NCBI RefSeq assembly: GCF_045209745.1
Contig: NZ_CP109273.1
Span: forward strand, 3,224,001 to 3,288,000
Direction: 5' to 3'
Length of the DNA stretch: 64,000 bases
Source of the DNA: Micromonospora sp045209745
GTDB lineage: Bacteria; Actinomycetota; Actinomycetes; Mycobacteriales; Micromonosporaceae
Position numbers and translations under genes: made by a program. Position 1 is the first letter of the stretch; each line of letters opens with the position of its first letter. Of the stretch, positions 10,901 to 19,156 are shown piece after piece. A model generated the notes under the pieces. The model made no database searches. It was not told where the DNA came from and worked only from the letters and a program-made list of their open reading frames with translations.

Positions 10901-12822
10901 AGCGTGCCGGCCGCGAACAGGGTGAGCAGGACCGCAGCGGTGAGTGTGGGGCTGGCGAGGCTGGCACCGGCGCCGAACAGGCCGACCACGGCCGCACCGA
11001 TGGCGTGCGCCACCGCGGCTCGGTCGGTGCGGGCGGAGAGCCCGATGACCCCGATGCCGATCGCGGTGATCACCATCGGCCAGGGTGCTGTCGCCCAGCC
11101 GAGACCGAGCGAGGCCGGAACGGCGAGCGCGGTCAGCGCCGCGCCAGCGACCGCGAATTCGCGGCGAATCTCCGTGGGCAGGGCCAGCACCGCCGCGATG
11201 GTGAGCAGGAATGCGGCGCCCGCGAGCTGCCAGGTGGTCGGCCCGACCGCGGCGGCCAACTCGCCCGGATACCGGCTGAGGTCGGCATCCCAGGCGGGCA
11301 GCGCCGCCCGGACCGGCGCCACCCCGGCGCGTAGCGCGCCTCCCGCGACCACCAGACCGCTGACGGTCAGCGCCACCGCCGAGGCGATCTGCGGGCCGCG
11401 TCGGGCCGCCTCGGGGACCGCGCGCACCGCCAGCCCGGTCACCGTGATGACGGCCGCGATCAGCAGCAACGACCGGCCGGGAAGAGCCACCGAGGCGATC
11501 CGGCTGAGCGCGCCGATCACGGCCAGGGTGACGATGCCGGCGGCGACGTCGGGCAGCGGCGGGCGACGCAGCACCAGCGCGCCGGCCAGCCCGACCGCGG
11601 CGGCCAGCAGCAGCACCGCCCCGGCGCCGGTCGCGGTCGGCACGGTCTGCGCCCGGAGGAGGGCGGTGACCGCGTACGCCAGGGAGACGGCGACCGCCGC
11701 CGCGTGCAGCAACCAGGTCAGCTCGCGCAGCCCCGGCACGGGGCGTGTCGGCCGGGTGTCGGCGGACCCCGCGCTGGCGTCGATCAGCTCAGCGGCCTCC
11801 TCCGGGTCGCCCTCCGGCCGGCTCTCGGCGTCGCGCTGGCGAGACGCCGACGGAGTGCCCGGCGGTGCCAGGTCCTCCCGGACGGGGCGTTCCACGGCCA
11901 CACCGGAGCGGACCAGCCAGAGGTTGACGAGGGCGACCAGGGCCAGCACCAGCGCCCAGCCGCCCGGTCCGGTGATGTGGTCGTACGCCAGCAGCGGCAG
12001 CACCGGCTGGGCGGCGAGCACGGTGGCGAAGCGGGGTGCGCGCAGGCCCGTCCACCCGGCGTACCCGACTGCGACAGCGGCGGTGACCGCGAAGATCACT
12101 CCGGTGAAGACCGTGGCGGAGGCGCTGCCACCGCCGATCCGGTCCACCGCCCAGAGGGCGTTGCCGGCGAGCGGCACCAGCAGCAGGCCGACTGCGGCGA
12201 TGGTCTCGGCGGTCGAGGTGAGCCCGCGTCGGGCCAGCGCCGGCGGGGCGAGCAGCATCAGCACGGTGGCCAGGAGCAGGATGCCGAGCCGGGCCAGCGC
12301 GTCCATCGAGCTGGTCGCCACCGCGGCGAAGACCACCGCCGCCACCCCGAGCAGCAGCGCACCCAGCCCGAGAGGGATGTTCTGCACCTCGCGCGACGAG
12401 GCCTCCGGGGGGTGTTCCGGGTTGTCCGCGTCCAGCCAGGTCGCCCTGGGCGGAGGCGGCGGCGGGTCCTCCGGGGCCGGTGGGGTGCCCTGGCGTGGCA
12501 CCCGGGGCGGCGCTGCGGTGGTGGCGGTCGGTGGCCGCCGAACGGGGCGGCGGCGTAGCACTCGGCGTGGCCGGGTGGCCTGCTTGAGGCGCTCCTCGCT
12601 GGCGTGGGCGAGGATGTCCCGCTGGAAGAGTGCGGCCTGCATCTTGGCGGCGATCTGCCGCTGCTCGCGGGCGATGGCGGCGTCGCGCGCCTTCATCTCC
12701 GCGATCGAACGCTCGATATCCGAGAGGTGGTCGACCCACTGCGGCTGATCAGCCCCACAGTGCGGACAACGGACGGCCGGCTTGATCTCCCGGCCGCACG
12801 AGGAGCATTGAAAGGTCGCCAC
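7927..12822 (-). CDS. Giant zinc-ribbon polytopic membrane protein (SCO7613-like)
   Basis: A 1631-aa protein of unknown function. A zinc ribbon (C6, C9, C19, C22) is followed by a charged helical segment at about 30-66, a basic and Pro-rich linker to about 130, and then dozens of predicted hydrophobic helices rich in Ala, Val, Leu and Gly to the C-terminus. The membrane part seems internally repetitive, with several similar stretches. The architecture matches the actinobacterial family named after SCO7613. The GTG start at 12822 has ggagggg just upstream. It runs on the same strand as ugd but is separated from it by a strong hairpin, so it is probably transcribed independently. No catalytic motif is visible. 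Confidence 0.8.
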   Translation of the reverse strand: MATFQCSSCGREIKPAVRCPHCGADQPQWVDHLSDIERSIAEMKARDAAIAREQRQIAAKMQAALFQRDILAHASEERLKQATRPRRVLRRRPVRRPPTATTAAPPRVPRQGTPPAPEDPPPPPPRATWLDADNPEHPPEASSREVQNIPLGLGALLLGVAAVVFAAVATSSMDALARLGILLLATVLMLLAPPALARRGLTSTAETIAAVGLLLVPLAGNALWAVDRIGGGSASATVFTGVIFAVTAAVAVGYAGWTGLRAPRFATVLAAQPVLPLLAYDHITGPGGWALVLALVALVNLWLVRSGVAVERPVREDLAPPGTPSASRQRDAESRPEGDPEEAAELIDASAGSADTRPTRPVPGLRELTWLLHAAAVAVSLAYAVTALLRAQTVPTATGAGAVLLLAAAVGLAGALVLRRPPLPDVAAGIVTLAVIGALSRIASVALPGRSLLLIAAVITVTGLAVRAVPEAARRGPQIASAVALTVSGLVVAGGALRAGVAPVRAALPAWDADLSRYPGELAAAVGPTTWQLAGAAFLLTIAAVLALPTEIRREFAVAGAALTALAVPASLGLGWATAPWPMVITAIGIGVIGLSARTDRAAVAHAIGAAVVGLFGAGASLASPTLTAAVLLTLFAAGTLVALAPRVRIASAASDTVTAWAAGGAAFALPGAVAAFVAATVPSDPTPTPASLREATVPVLAASFLAVCVTLGYAAVVQVSQRRIPAPLSVGTGLGALMVTAAAFGAPGATVADAWVGALLLVAAVLLFLAPSIDAGRRADLTLDGSDLAAAAVTTALIAALVRIGAVLAPGGQLAMAAALVLVVAVGARTMPEEWRRGPILGLAVGGVLIGVLAGWSAVRGGVGVLATPGPLWKGDLSGWPAAPVGGATWQAPVALALLALAAGILLPPPWRWDVSGVAVVLATVGAPAAFDLAWWSPVLVGGMVATVYGMAAVATEEARAGLSRATVAGVVALHAAGAGLVRPWTTALALGSIALIGVVVATLARVLAGPQVTDIETEGMPPHLVQIGGAAVGAALLALPGALAALAAEFGHSAQVVLTAALAASSLGLAAVAAVRRQVPQYLPWVSVAVVGGATISALAAIPTGLAAGVYAAAAGLLGVLAELIRAATVPPTGSAQPVRRWAVRLDGALRRLPDDPEQRRWRVNPAAGALAAAALPTALALASIAPALFTALVEPHRTLARIWQGPPPELLTPPPDVVNPTHVLTALLLTATAALAATGFSGGRRSRAVPVVLPGAAVTLLITPIALGRGWPASTVAALSVFTIAMLGLALTPPPPLVEQARSLRLARVLVFVIGLTGGSAGLAGSLADRQLTLFTLGSAVGVGAVAALFGTTQRARILGWLFASLMAQLFVLTAGLVAGLDAVWSAFGVLAVGAVLQVLAATLPRLRRPEAQREAATVEWSGYAAALIALALAFDSPRHIAALLAAWGAVLGVAATRSGRRPVERRILFWAVVVCEITAWWILMRVADVALPEAYTLPFAALALLVGVLELRHRPDMSSWVAYGPALVAAFVPTLAIVLATESSTLRQMLLLLGAVAVLIFGSSSRQQAPVIVGASVTAITAIHALFSLGPWLVLIPVGILLLVLGASNERRRRAQERLQTALRGMR

Positions 12823-12913
12823 GACACCCCTCCACCCGCACTGTGGACTCCCACTGTCGCAGCATGCCTAAAGCCGGCGCGGATTTCGACACTTGTCGGC
12901 GGGTCCGGGGCAA

Positions 12914-12970
12914 ACAACGACACCGGCCGGCCACCGAGATGCTCGATGGCCGGCCGGCGGAGGTCGTTGT
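12914..12970 (-). terminator. Strong hairpin downstream of ugd
   Basis: An 11-base perfect stem (12923-12933 with 12947-12957) is extended by an outer 8-base stem (12914-12921 with 12963-12970). It lies directly after the ugd stop codon on the minus strand and ahead of the giant membrane protein. It is a good candidate for factor-independent termination of ugd. Confidence 0.6.
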
Positions 12971-12972
12971 CG

Positions 12973-14400
12973 TCAGGGGCGGCCCATGCCCCGGTACTCC
13001 CAGCCGGCCTGGGTCCACAGTGCCGAGTCAAGGCAGTTGCGGCCGTCGACCACCTTGCGGCCGTTGACCAACTCGCCAAGGGAGACCGGGTCGGCGTTGC
13101 GGAAGTCGGCCCACTCGGTGAGGACGCAGACCAGGTCGGCACCCGTGACGGCCTCGTTGATGCCGGGCTCGTAGGTCAACTCCGGGACCGCGCGGCGGGC
13201 GTTCTCGGTGCCCTGCGGGTCGTACACGTGCACGTCGGCGCCGGCCTTCTGCAGCAGCGCGGCGACGGCGAGCGCCGGGGCGTCGCGGACGTCGTCGGTG
13301 TTGGGCTTGAAGGTGGCGCCCAGCACGGCGATCCGGGTGCCGGAGAAGTCCGGCCCGGCCGGCCCGGTGCGGCGACCGAGCAGGTCCGCGGCGAGCTGGA
13401 GCACCCGGGTGCGGCGGCGCAGGTTGATCAGGTCGACCTCGTGCAGGAAGCGCAGCGCCTCGCCGGCGCCCAGCTCCTGCGCCCGGGCCTGGAAGGCTCG
13501 GATGTCCTTGGGCAGGCAGGCGCCGCCGAAGCCGAGGCCGGCCTGGAGGAACCGGTTGCCGATCCGCGGGTCGTACCCGATCGCCCGGGCCAGCTGGCTG
13601 ACGTCGCCGCCGGAGGCCTCGCAGACCTCAGCCATCGCGTTGATGAAGGAGATCTTGGTGGCGAGGAAGGCGTTCGCGGCAACCTTGACCAGCTCGGCGG
13701 TCGCGAAGTCGGTGACCACCAGCGGCACCTCGCGGTCCTCGGTGGCGGCCAGGTCGAAGACGCCTTTGTGGGCGGCGTAGAGCATGCCGTTGGCCCACTC
13801 GCTCTTGACGCCGACCACGATCCGGTTGGGTCGCAGCACGTCGTCGACGGCGAAGCCCTCCTGGAGGAACTCGGGGCTCCACGCCACCTCGACGCCCAGG
13901 TCGTGGGGGGTGTGCTTGCCGACGAGCTGCTCGACCCAGTCGGCGGTGCCGACCGGCACGGTGGACTTGCCGACGATCAGCGCCTTGCGGGTCAGGTGCT
14001 GCGCGAGGCTGGTGACCGACGCCTCGACGTACGACAGGTCGGCGCCCATCCCGTCGGCCCGCTGAGGGGTGCCGACGCAGATGAAGTGCACGTCACCGAA
14101 CTCGGCGGTCTCGGCGATGTCGGTGCTGAACCGGAGACGGCCGGCGGCGAGGTTGCGCCGGAGCAGCTCGTCCAGGCCGGGCTCGTGGATCGGCACCTGA
14201 CCAGCGTTCAACATCGCGATCTTGTCGGCGTCGACGTCGAACCCGAGCACGTCGTACCCCAGTTCTGCGTAGCAGATGGCGTACGTCGCGCCGAGGTAGC
14301 CGGTCCCCAGGAACGTCACCCGCGGCCGGGGTGCGCCCGAGGGCGGTGTCACCGCGGCAATGACGGGAGTCGGCTGGATGGTGGGGTAGGGGATCGTCAC
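12973..14400 (-). CDS. ugd: UDP-glucose 6-dehydrogenase
   Basis: Oxidises UDP-glucose to UDP-glucuronate in two NAD-dependent steps, supplying cell-surface polysaccharide precursors. The dinucleotide-binding motif GTGYLG is at residues 32-37, and the catalytic Cys295 lies in a GFGGACLPKD motif. I chose the GTG at 14400 (475 aa) because ggagaa lies about eight bases upstream and the product then has a short leader before the Rossmann fold. A longer frame reaching 14559 would add a basic, unconserved extension. It is transcribed divergently from the acyl-CoA dehydrogenase, with the 250-base region 14401-14650 between them. The glycosyltransferase and nucleotidyltransferase genes at 22-24 kb are plausible pathway partners. 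Confidence 0.92.
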   Translation of the reverse strand: MTIPYPTIQPTPVIAAVTPPSGAPRPRVTFLGTGYLGATYAICYAELGYDVLGFDVDADKIAMLNAGQVPIHEPGLDELLRRNLAAGRLRFSTDIAETAEFGDVHFICVGTPQRADGMGADLSYVEASVTSLAQHLTRKALIVGKSTVPVGTADWVEQLVGKHTPHDLGVEVAWSPEFLQEGFAVDDVLRPNRIVVGVKSEWANGMLYAAHKGVFDLAATEDREVPLVVTDFATAELVKVAANAFLATKISFINAMAEVCEASGGDVSQLARAIGYDPRIGNRFLQAGLGFGGACLPKDIRAFQARAQELGAGEALRFLHEVDLINLRRRTRVLQLAADLLGRRTGPAGPDFSGTRIAVLGATFKPNTDDVRDAPALAVAALLQKAGADVHVYDPQGTENARRAVPELTYEPGINEAVTGADLVCVLTEWADFRNADPVSLGELVNGRKVVDGRNCLDSALWTQAGWEYRGMGRP

Positions 14401-14650
14401 GCCTGTCTTCTCCGCTCGCACTGGCGGCGCGTCGTCGCGTCGCATTCTGCTGCGGCGCCTGGACGGGGCACCGGAGGGGTGGCTCACTGGTCTGTTCTCC
14501 ATCATTGCCCGACGGGTGGGTGCACCCTCATGCCCATACCTACGCGCCGGTAACGTCACCCGAACTGCAGTCGCTAGTCTTCAGTCTGCGCGGTCGGCGG
14601 TCAGGAGTCGTCACAGACTGCGCATGATAGCGGTGAAGGGGAGGGCCGAC

Positions 14651-15814
14651 ATGGCCGCAGGGGAGTCGTTCGACGTCTACCGGTTGCCCGAGGAGCACCA
14701 GGCGATCCGGGAGGCGGTCCGTGAAGTCTGCGCCGCGAAGGTGGCTCCGCACGCCGCCGAGGCCGACGAGACCGGGGAGTTTCCCAAGGCGTCCTACGAC
14801 GCGCTGCGGGCGGCGGACTTCCACGCCCCGCACATCCCCGAGGAGTACGGCGGCGCGGGCGCGGACGCGCTGGCCACCGCCATCGTGATCGAGGAGGTGG
14901 CCCGTGCCTGCGCGTCCTCCTCGCTGATCCCGGCGGTGAACAAACTCGGCACGATGCCGCTGTTATTGTCCGGTTCCGAGGAGATCAAGCGCCGCTACCT
15001 GACACCGGTCGCGGCCGGTGGCGCCATGTTCTCGTACTGCCTCTCCGAGCCGGAGGCGGGCAGCGACGCGGCGTCGATGACCACCCGGGCCGTACGTGAC
15101 GGGGATCACTGGGTGCTCAACGGGGTGAAGCGTTGGATCACCAACGCCGGCGAATCTGAGTTCTACACCGTCTTCGCCGTCACGGAACCGGCTGCCCGGT
15201 CCCGGGGCATCTCGGCCTTCGTGGTCGAGAAGTCCGACGCCGGGGTGAGCTTCGGCGCGCCCGAGAAGAAGCTCGGCATCAAGGGCTCGCCCACCCGCGA
15301 GGTCTACCTCGACAACGTGCGGATCCCGGCCGACCGGATGATCGGCGCGGAGGGCACCGGCTTCGCCACCGCGATGCAGACCCTGGACCACACCCGGGTC
15401 ACCATCGCCGCGCAGGCCGTCGGGATCGCGCAGGGCGCGCTCGACTACGCCAAGGGGTACGTGGCCGAGCGCCGGCAATTCGGCAAGGCGGTCGCCGAGT
15501 TCCAGGGGATTCAGTTCATGCTCGCCGACATGGGCATGAAGCTGGAGGCGGCCCGGCAGCTCACGTACGCCGCAGCCGGCAAGTCCGAGCGCGGCGACGC
15601 GGACCTGACCTACTTCGGCGCGGCAGCCAAGTGCTTCGCCTCGGACGCCGCCATGGAGATCACCACCGATGCGGTGCAGCTGCTCGGTGGCTACGGCTAC
15701 ACCCGCGACTACCCGGTCGAGCGGATGATGCGAGACGCCAAGATCACTCAGATCTACGAGGGCACCAACCAGGTGCAGCGGATCGTCATGGCCCGGCAGC
15801 TTTTGAAGGGCTGA
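14651..15814 (+). CDS. Acyl-CoA dehydrogenase (FadE25-like)
   Basis: FAD flavoprotein that introduces the alpha-beta double bond into acyl-CoA. The whole 387-aa protein aligns with the ACAD fold. The catalytic glutamate is E370 in the C-terminal motif IYEGTNQVQRI, and the EPEAGSDAAS segment is typical of the FAD/substrate site. The ATG at 14651 is preceded by a purine-rich gaaggggaggg at about 14635. Upstream in-frame starts would add about 45 unconserved residues. In mycobacteria the equivalent gene (fadE25) sits close to purE-purK. The natural substrate, short branched or straight acyl-CoA, cannot be told from sequence. Confidence 0.9.
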   Translation: MAAGESFDVYRLPEEHQAIREAVREVCAAKVAPHAAEADETGEFPKASYDALRAADFHAPHIPEEYGGAGADALATAIVIEEVARACASSSLIPAVNKLGTMPLLLSGSEEIKRRYLTPVAAGGAMFSYCLSEPEAGSDAASMTTRAVRDGDHWVLNGVKRWITNAGESEFYTVFAVTEPAARSRGISAFVVEKSDAGVSFGAPEKKLGIKGSPTREVYLDNVRIPADRMIGAEGTGFATAMQTLDHTRVTIAAQAVGIAQGALDYAKGYVAERRQFGKAVAEFQGIQFMLADMGMKLEAARQLTYAAAGKSERGDADLTYFGAAAKCFASDAAMEITTDAVQLLGGYGYTRDYPVERMMRDAKITQIYEGTNQVQRIVMARQLLKG

Positions 15815-16406
15815 CCGGGGCGGTTTCCTGCGTCACCGCATAACGCGCCCCCGCGGCAGTGGATCGCTGGTGCGGGGGCGCTACTTCTTGACGTCCGGGA
15901 TGCTTCTTTCCGATGACCTCCCGGGGTGCCCTGCTGCGCACGGTCCGTGCCGCCCTGGCGGTGGGAGGCTCGGTGGCGGCCGGTCGCGCACTCTGAGGTC
16001 GTCCGCCTGGTCGGCGCCGTCACTGGCGCAGCGCCGACGACGCGACGAAGCAATTCACCCTCGTCGAGCTCGTCCAGACTTCGTCTCACGACCGGCAGGA
16101 CGACGCGTACCGCTGCCCCGGTTTTGTTTTCACCGTGATGCCTGTCATGCCAGAGGGGATTTCGTGTCGGGACCGGGGCGGCGTGACTCCCCACACACCG
16201 GGAACGTCGTACGCCTCCTGAACGTTGGCGAGCGAGAGAATCCATCGGGATGCTCGCCTCATCCGGCTATCCCCGCCACGACCCCTACCTCGTCACTTTC
16301 TCGCTGTCCAATGTCGGGCACCGCACACCGTGCCCGCCGCATTCGTGGGTGCGATGACGCCCAACACCGCGCGTGACGACGCACCAGCTTCCGCAGAGAG
16401 ATCGAG
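15815..16406 (+). other. 592-base region without a convincing gene
   Basis: Apart from the hairpin at 15845-15881 I see no supported gene here. Open frames on both strands have atypical composition for this genome (many Arg, Ser, His and Cys) and no ribosome binding site. One minus-strand stretch near 15990-16090 reads as a plausible short helical peptide and could be the trace of a decayed gene. The last part should contain the promoter of the MFS gene. Confidence 0.5.
15845..15881 (+). terminator. Hairpin after the acyl-CoA dehydrogenase gene
   Basis: A perfect 10-base GC-rich stem (15845-15854 with 15872-15881) and a 17-base loop lie 31 bases after the stop codon. No T run follows. Confidence 0.55.
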
Positions 16407-17714
16407 ATGATGAAGCAGTTGGTCGACAAGACCGGACCCGGCACCCGTGGGGGAGACCCGAGTACGACCGAGGAATCGTTGCCCGGTGACCTGATGACCA
16501 ACCGTCAGCGGTTTCAACTCGTCCTCGTTCTGGGCGCGATGATCGCGATCGGGCCGTTGACCATCGACATGTACCTGCCCGCGCTGCCCGCCATCACGGC
16601 GGGTCTCCAGACCACCGAGACCGCGGTGCAGTTGACGCTGACCGGCACGCTGGTCGGCCTCGCGTTGGGTCAGCTGCTGATCGGGCCGCTCTCCGACGTG
16701 GTCGGGCGGCGTCTGCCGCTGCTGGCCGGACTGGCCGCGCACATCGTGGCATCCGTGCTCTGCGTATTCGCGCCCAACATCGAGGTGCTCGGCGCGCTGC
16801 GCGTCCTGCAGGGGCTCGGCGTCGCGGCCGCCACTGTGGTCGCGACAGCCGTCGTCCGAGACCTGTTCAGCGGTGCCTCCTTCGCCCGGATCTTCTCCCG
16901 CCTGATGCTCGTCATGGGCCTGGCGCCCATCCTCGCGCCGACCCTGGGCAGCGGCGTGCTGCGCTGGACCGAGTGGCGGGGCGTCTTCGCGGCGCTGGCG
17001 GTGCTGGGCGCGCTGCTGATCGTCGTGGCCGCGTTCCGGTTGCCGGAGACCCTGCCGGTGGCTCGCCGCCGGCAGGGCGGGGTGAGGGCGACCTTGCGCG
17101 ACTACCGGCGGTTGTTCAACGACCGGACCTTCATCGGTCTGGTGTTGGTCGCCGGGCTGGCCATGGCCGCCCTGTTCGCGTACGTCTCGGGGTCGTCCTT
17201 CGTGCTGCAGGACCAGTACGGCCTCAACGAGCAGGAGTTCGGGCTGGCCTTCGGTGCGGGCTCGATCGGCCTGATCGCGGCCACCCAGTTCAACGTCCGG
17301 CTGCTACGCCGCTACACCCCGCAACAGATCCTGGTCAGTGCCCTGATCGCCGGAACGGCGGCCGGGCTCCTGCTGGTCATGTTCGCCGCGACCGGTTTCG
17401 GTGGCCTGGGCGCCCTGCTGGCGTCACTGTGGCTGGTCCTGGCCGCGGCGGGCCTGGCCATGCCGAACGCTCCGGCGCTGGCCATGAGCCGGCACAGCGA
17501 GGCCGCTGGCACCGCCGCGGCCCTGCTCGGTGCCGTGCAGTTCGGCATCGGCGCGGTGTCCGCACCCCTGGTGGGGTTGCTGGGCACCGGGAGCGTACCG
17601 ATGGCGATCGTCATCGCGGGCGGCATGGCCGCCGCGCTGGCGGTCATGCTCCTCGTCGTTCCCCGCGCCAGCCTCGGCACGGTCGACCCGGACCTGGCGG
17701 TCGCCCCGCACTAG
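16407..17714 (+). CDS. Bcr/CflA-type multidrug efflux MFS transporter
   Basis: A 12-helix major-facilitator protein of 435 aa of the Bcr/CflA drug-resistance group. MFS motif A, GPLSDVVGRR, is at residues 93-102 between helices 2 and 3, and the first membrane segment carries the IDMYLPALP sequence typical of this group. Proton-driven export of drugs or small metabolites from the cytosol is expected. Adjacent ATG codons at 16407 and 16410 follow agagatcg. An internal ATG at 16494 would remove the hydrophilic leader and is the main alternative. The gene stands alone, bounded by hairpins. Confidence 0.85.
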   Translation: MMKQLVDKTGPGTRGGDPSTTEESLPGDLMTNRQRFQLVLVLGAMIAIGPLTIDMYLPALPAITAGLQTTETAVQLTLTGTLVGLALGQLLIGPLSDVVGRRLPLLAGLAAHIVASVLCVFAPNIEVLGALRVLQGLGVAAATVVATAVVRDLFSGASFARIFSRLMLVMGLAPILAPTLGSGVLRWTEWRGVFAALAVLGALLIVVAAFRLPETLPVARRRQGGVRATLRDYRRLFNDRTFIGLVLVAGLAMAALFAYVSGSSFVLQDQYGLNEQEFGLAFGAGSIGLIAATQFNVRLLRRYTPQQILVSALIAGTAAGLLLVMFAATGFGGLGALLASLWLVLAAAGLAMPNAPALAMSRHSEAAGTAAALLGAVQFGIGAVSAPLVGLLGTGSVPMAIVIAGGMAAALAVMLLVVPRASLGTVDPDLAVAPH

Positions 17715-17727
17715 CACCTGCGTCAAG

Positions 17728-17759
17728 GCCCCCTGTCGAGCCAGGCCCTGACAGGGGGC
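17728..17759. terminator. Bidirectional terminator hairpin
   Basis: A perfect 10-base stem (17728-17737 with 17750-17759) and a 12-base loop lie in the 73-base gap between two convergent genes, so it can serve both transcripts. Confidence 0.65.
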
Positions 17760-17787
17760 GGGCCGGTCGCCCGGCCCGCCCCGACGA

Positions 17788-18471
17788 TCAGCGGGCCTCG
17801 GTGGTGTCCTCGGGGCGCGGCTGGCCGCGCGGTGGGGCCGACCAGGGCGACTCGCCACCCACCCGGCGGGGCAGCGGCTCGGTCGGTGTCGAATCGTCCG
17901 GGTAACCCAGAGTGAGGGGCGCGTTGTCGCGCTCCGCGGGTGCGGGGGACGGCCAGTCGGTCAGCGTGAAGTCGTCGTTGCCGGGGCCCCGCTCAGGCGC
18001 GGGGACCGGCGCGGTGGCCGGCGCGGTGGCCGGCGCGGTCGCCGGGCTCGGCCACTGCCGCCAACGCTGCACGCTGGAGGTCGCCATCAGCAGCAGCAGG
18101 CCGATCAGGAAGAGCGTGCCGTTCTCCACGGGCAGACGCAGCGGCAGCGGATCGCCGAGCACCTTCCACCCGTGCGGGATCGCGTCCCGCACCGCGAAGG
18201 GCGCCACGAACATCCCGACGTACGGGATGACCAGCAGCAACCCAGCCACCAGCGGGCCCAGCGGCGAGAAGCGCAGCGTGCCGAGCAGGCCCAGCAGGAC
18301 ACCGCCGACACCGAGGTAAACGGCTGGCTCGATCAGGTTGGCGGTGTTGAACGTGCCGGTCTCCACCCAGCGGTCGACCGTCCGGCTCGACCCGTCCTGC
18401 CCCAGTGTGACCAGCACCCAGGTGATGGGCGCCACCACCAGCCCGGCGAGGAAGCTCCAGAGATGTCGCAT
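17788..18471 (-). CDS. Four-helix membrane protein with Pro/Ala-rich tail
   Basis: A 227-aa protein with hydrophobic helices at about 5-23, 50-65, 70-92 and 118-135, then a disordered C-terminal tail. The tail begins with a short tandem repeat of Ala-Thr-Ala-Pro, visible in the DNA as a 12-base unit at about 18006-18050. The ATG at 18471 lies 23 bases from the divergent thioesterase ATG, so the promoters overlap or transcripts have very short leaders. I do not recognise a named family. The layout resembles other actinobacterial membrane proteins of unknown role. Confidence 0.65.
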   Translation of the reverse strand: MRHLWSFLAGLVVAPITWVLVTLGQDGSSRTVDRWVETGTFNTANLIEPAVYLGVGGVLLGLLGTLRFSPLGPLVAGLLLVIPYVGMFVAPFAVRDAIPHGWKVLGDPLPLRLPVENGTLFLIGLLLLMATSSVQRWRQWPSPATAPATAPATAPVPAPERGPGNDDFTLTDWPSPAPAERDNAPLTLGYPDDSTPTEPLPRRVGGESPWSAPPRGQPRPEDTTEAR

Positions 18472-18494
18472 CCGCGCACCGTACCGTTTTCGTC

Positions 18495-19013
18495 ATGACT
18501 GAGCACCTCTCCGCCCCTCCGATCGGCAAGCCGACGTCGTACTCACGCGTCACGCTGAGCAAGATCATGACCGCTGTGGACGTGAACCTCTACGGCACCG
18601 TGCACGGCGGGGTTCTGATGAAGTTCGTCGACGACGTGGCCGGTGCCGCTGCTGCCCGACACAGCGGCGGAACGGCGGTGACCGCCGCGATCGACGAGAT
18701 CGTTTTCTCCGAGGCCGTCCGGGTCGGCGACCTCGTGCACGCGCACGCGCAGGTGAACTGGACCGGCCAGACCTCCATGGAGGTGGGCGTGCGGGTGGTC
18801 GCCGAGCGATGGGACTCGGCCGAGGACGCGCCGGTCCGGGTGGCCACCGCGTACCTGGTCTTCGTCGGGGTGGACGTGGGTGGGGCGCCGCGGGTGGTCC
18901 GCCCGGTGCTGCCGGAGAGCGCGGAGGACGAGCGCCGGTACAGGGAGGCGGAGATCCGTCGTGCGCACCGCCTTGCCCGCCGCCGCGCCATCCAGGCCCA
19001 CCGCGCCGGCTGA
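18495..19013 (+). CDS. Hotdog-fold acyl-CoA thioesterase (YciA/BFIT type)
   Basis: A 172-aa single hotdog domain that hydrolyses acyl-CoA to free acid and CoA. The conserved segment NLYGTVHGGVLMKFVDDVAG at about residues 31-50 covers the active-site loop and central helix, and the later TGQTSMEVGVRV strand is also typical of the family. The length fits a one-domain enzyme that works as a hexamer. The ATG at 18495 is almost at the boundary with the divergent membrane gene. The neighbouring acetoacetyl-CoA synthetase suggests a role in acyl-CoA balance, but substrate length cannot be read from sequence. Confidence 0.85.
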   Translation: MTEHLSAPPIGKPTSYSRVTLSKIMTAVDVNLYGTVHGGVLMKFVDDVAGAAAARHSGGTAVTAAIDEIVFSEAVRVGDLVHAHAQVNWTGQTSMEVGVRVVAERWDSAEDAPVRVATAYLVFVGVDVGGAPRVVRPVLPESAEDERRYREAEIRRAHRLARRRAIQAHRAG

Positions 19014-19156
19014 CCCACATGAGGTGGCGGGGTGGAGTGTGGGGCGGGCACGCGTCGGTTGGCGTACCCGGTGCGCAGAATGGCGCTTCGAGGTAGGGCA
19101 AGATGGCGCCACGGCCCATTCACAGTGTCGTGCCGGGCCAGGGGGAGGGTGGGACA

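Noticed and set aside
8059..12748. Several long plus-strand open frames inside the giant membrane protein gene
   Set aside because: They are rich in Ala, Arg, Thr, Pro and Ser without domains, and the minus-strand protein has a zinc ribbon, membrane helices and a good ribosome binding site.
15754..16245. A minus-strand frame with a plausible helical peptide near 16000-16090
   Set aside because: The rest of the frame is Cys-, His- and Arg-rich, there is no ribosome binding site, and it overlaps the acyl-CoA dehydrogenase end. At most a decayed trace.
18006..18050. Three copies of a 12-base repeat as a possible CRISPR or regulatory repeat
   Set aside because: It is in frame in a coding region and encodes a simple Ala-Thr-Ala-Pro repeat.
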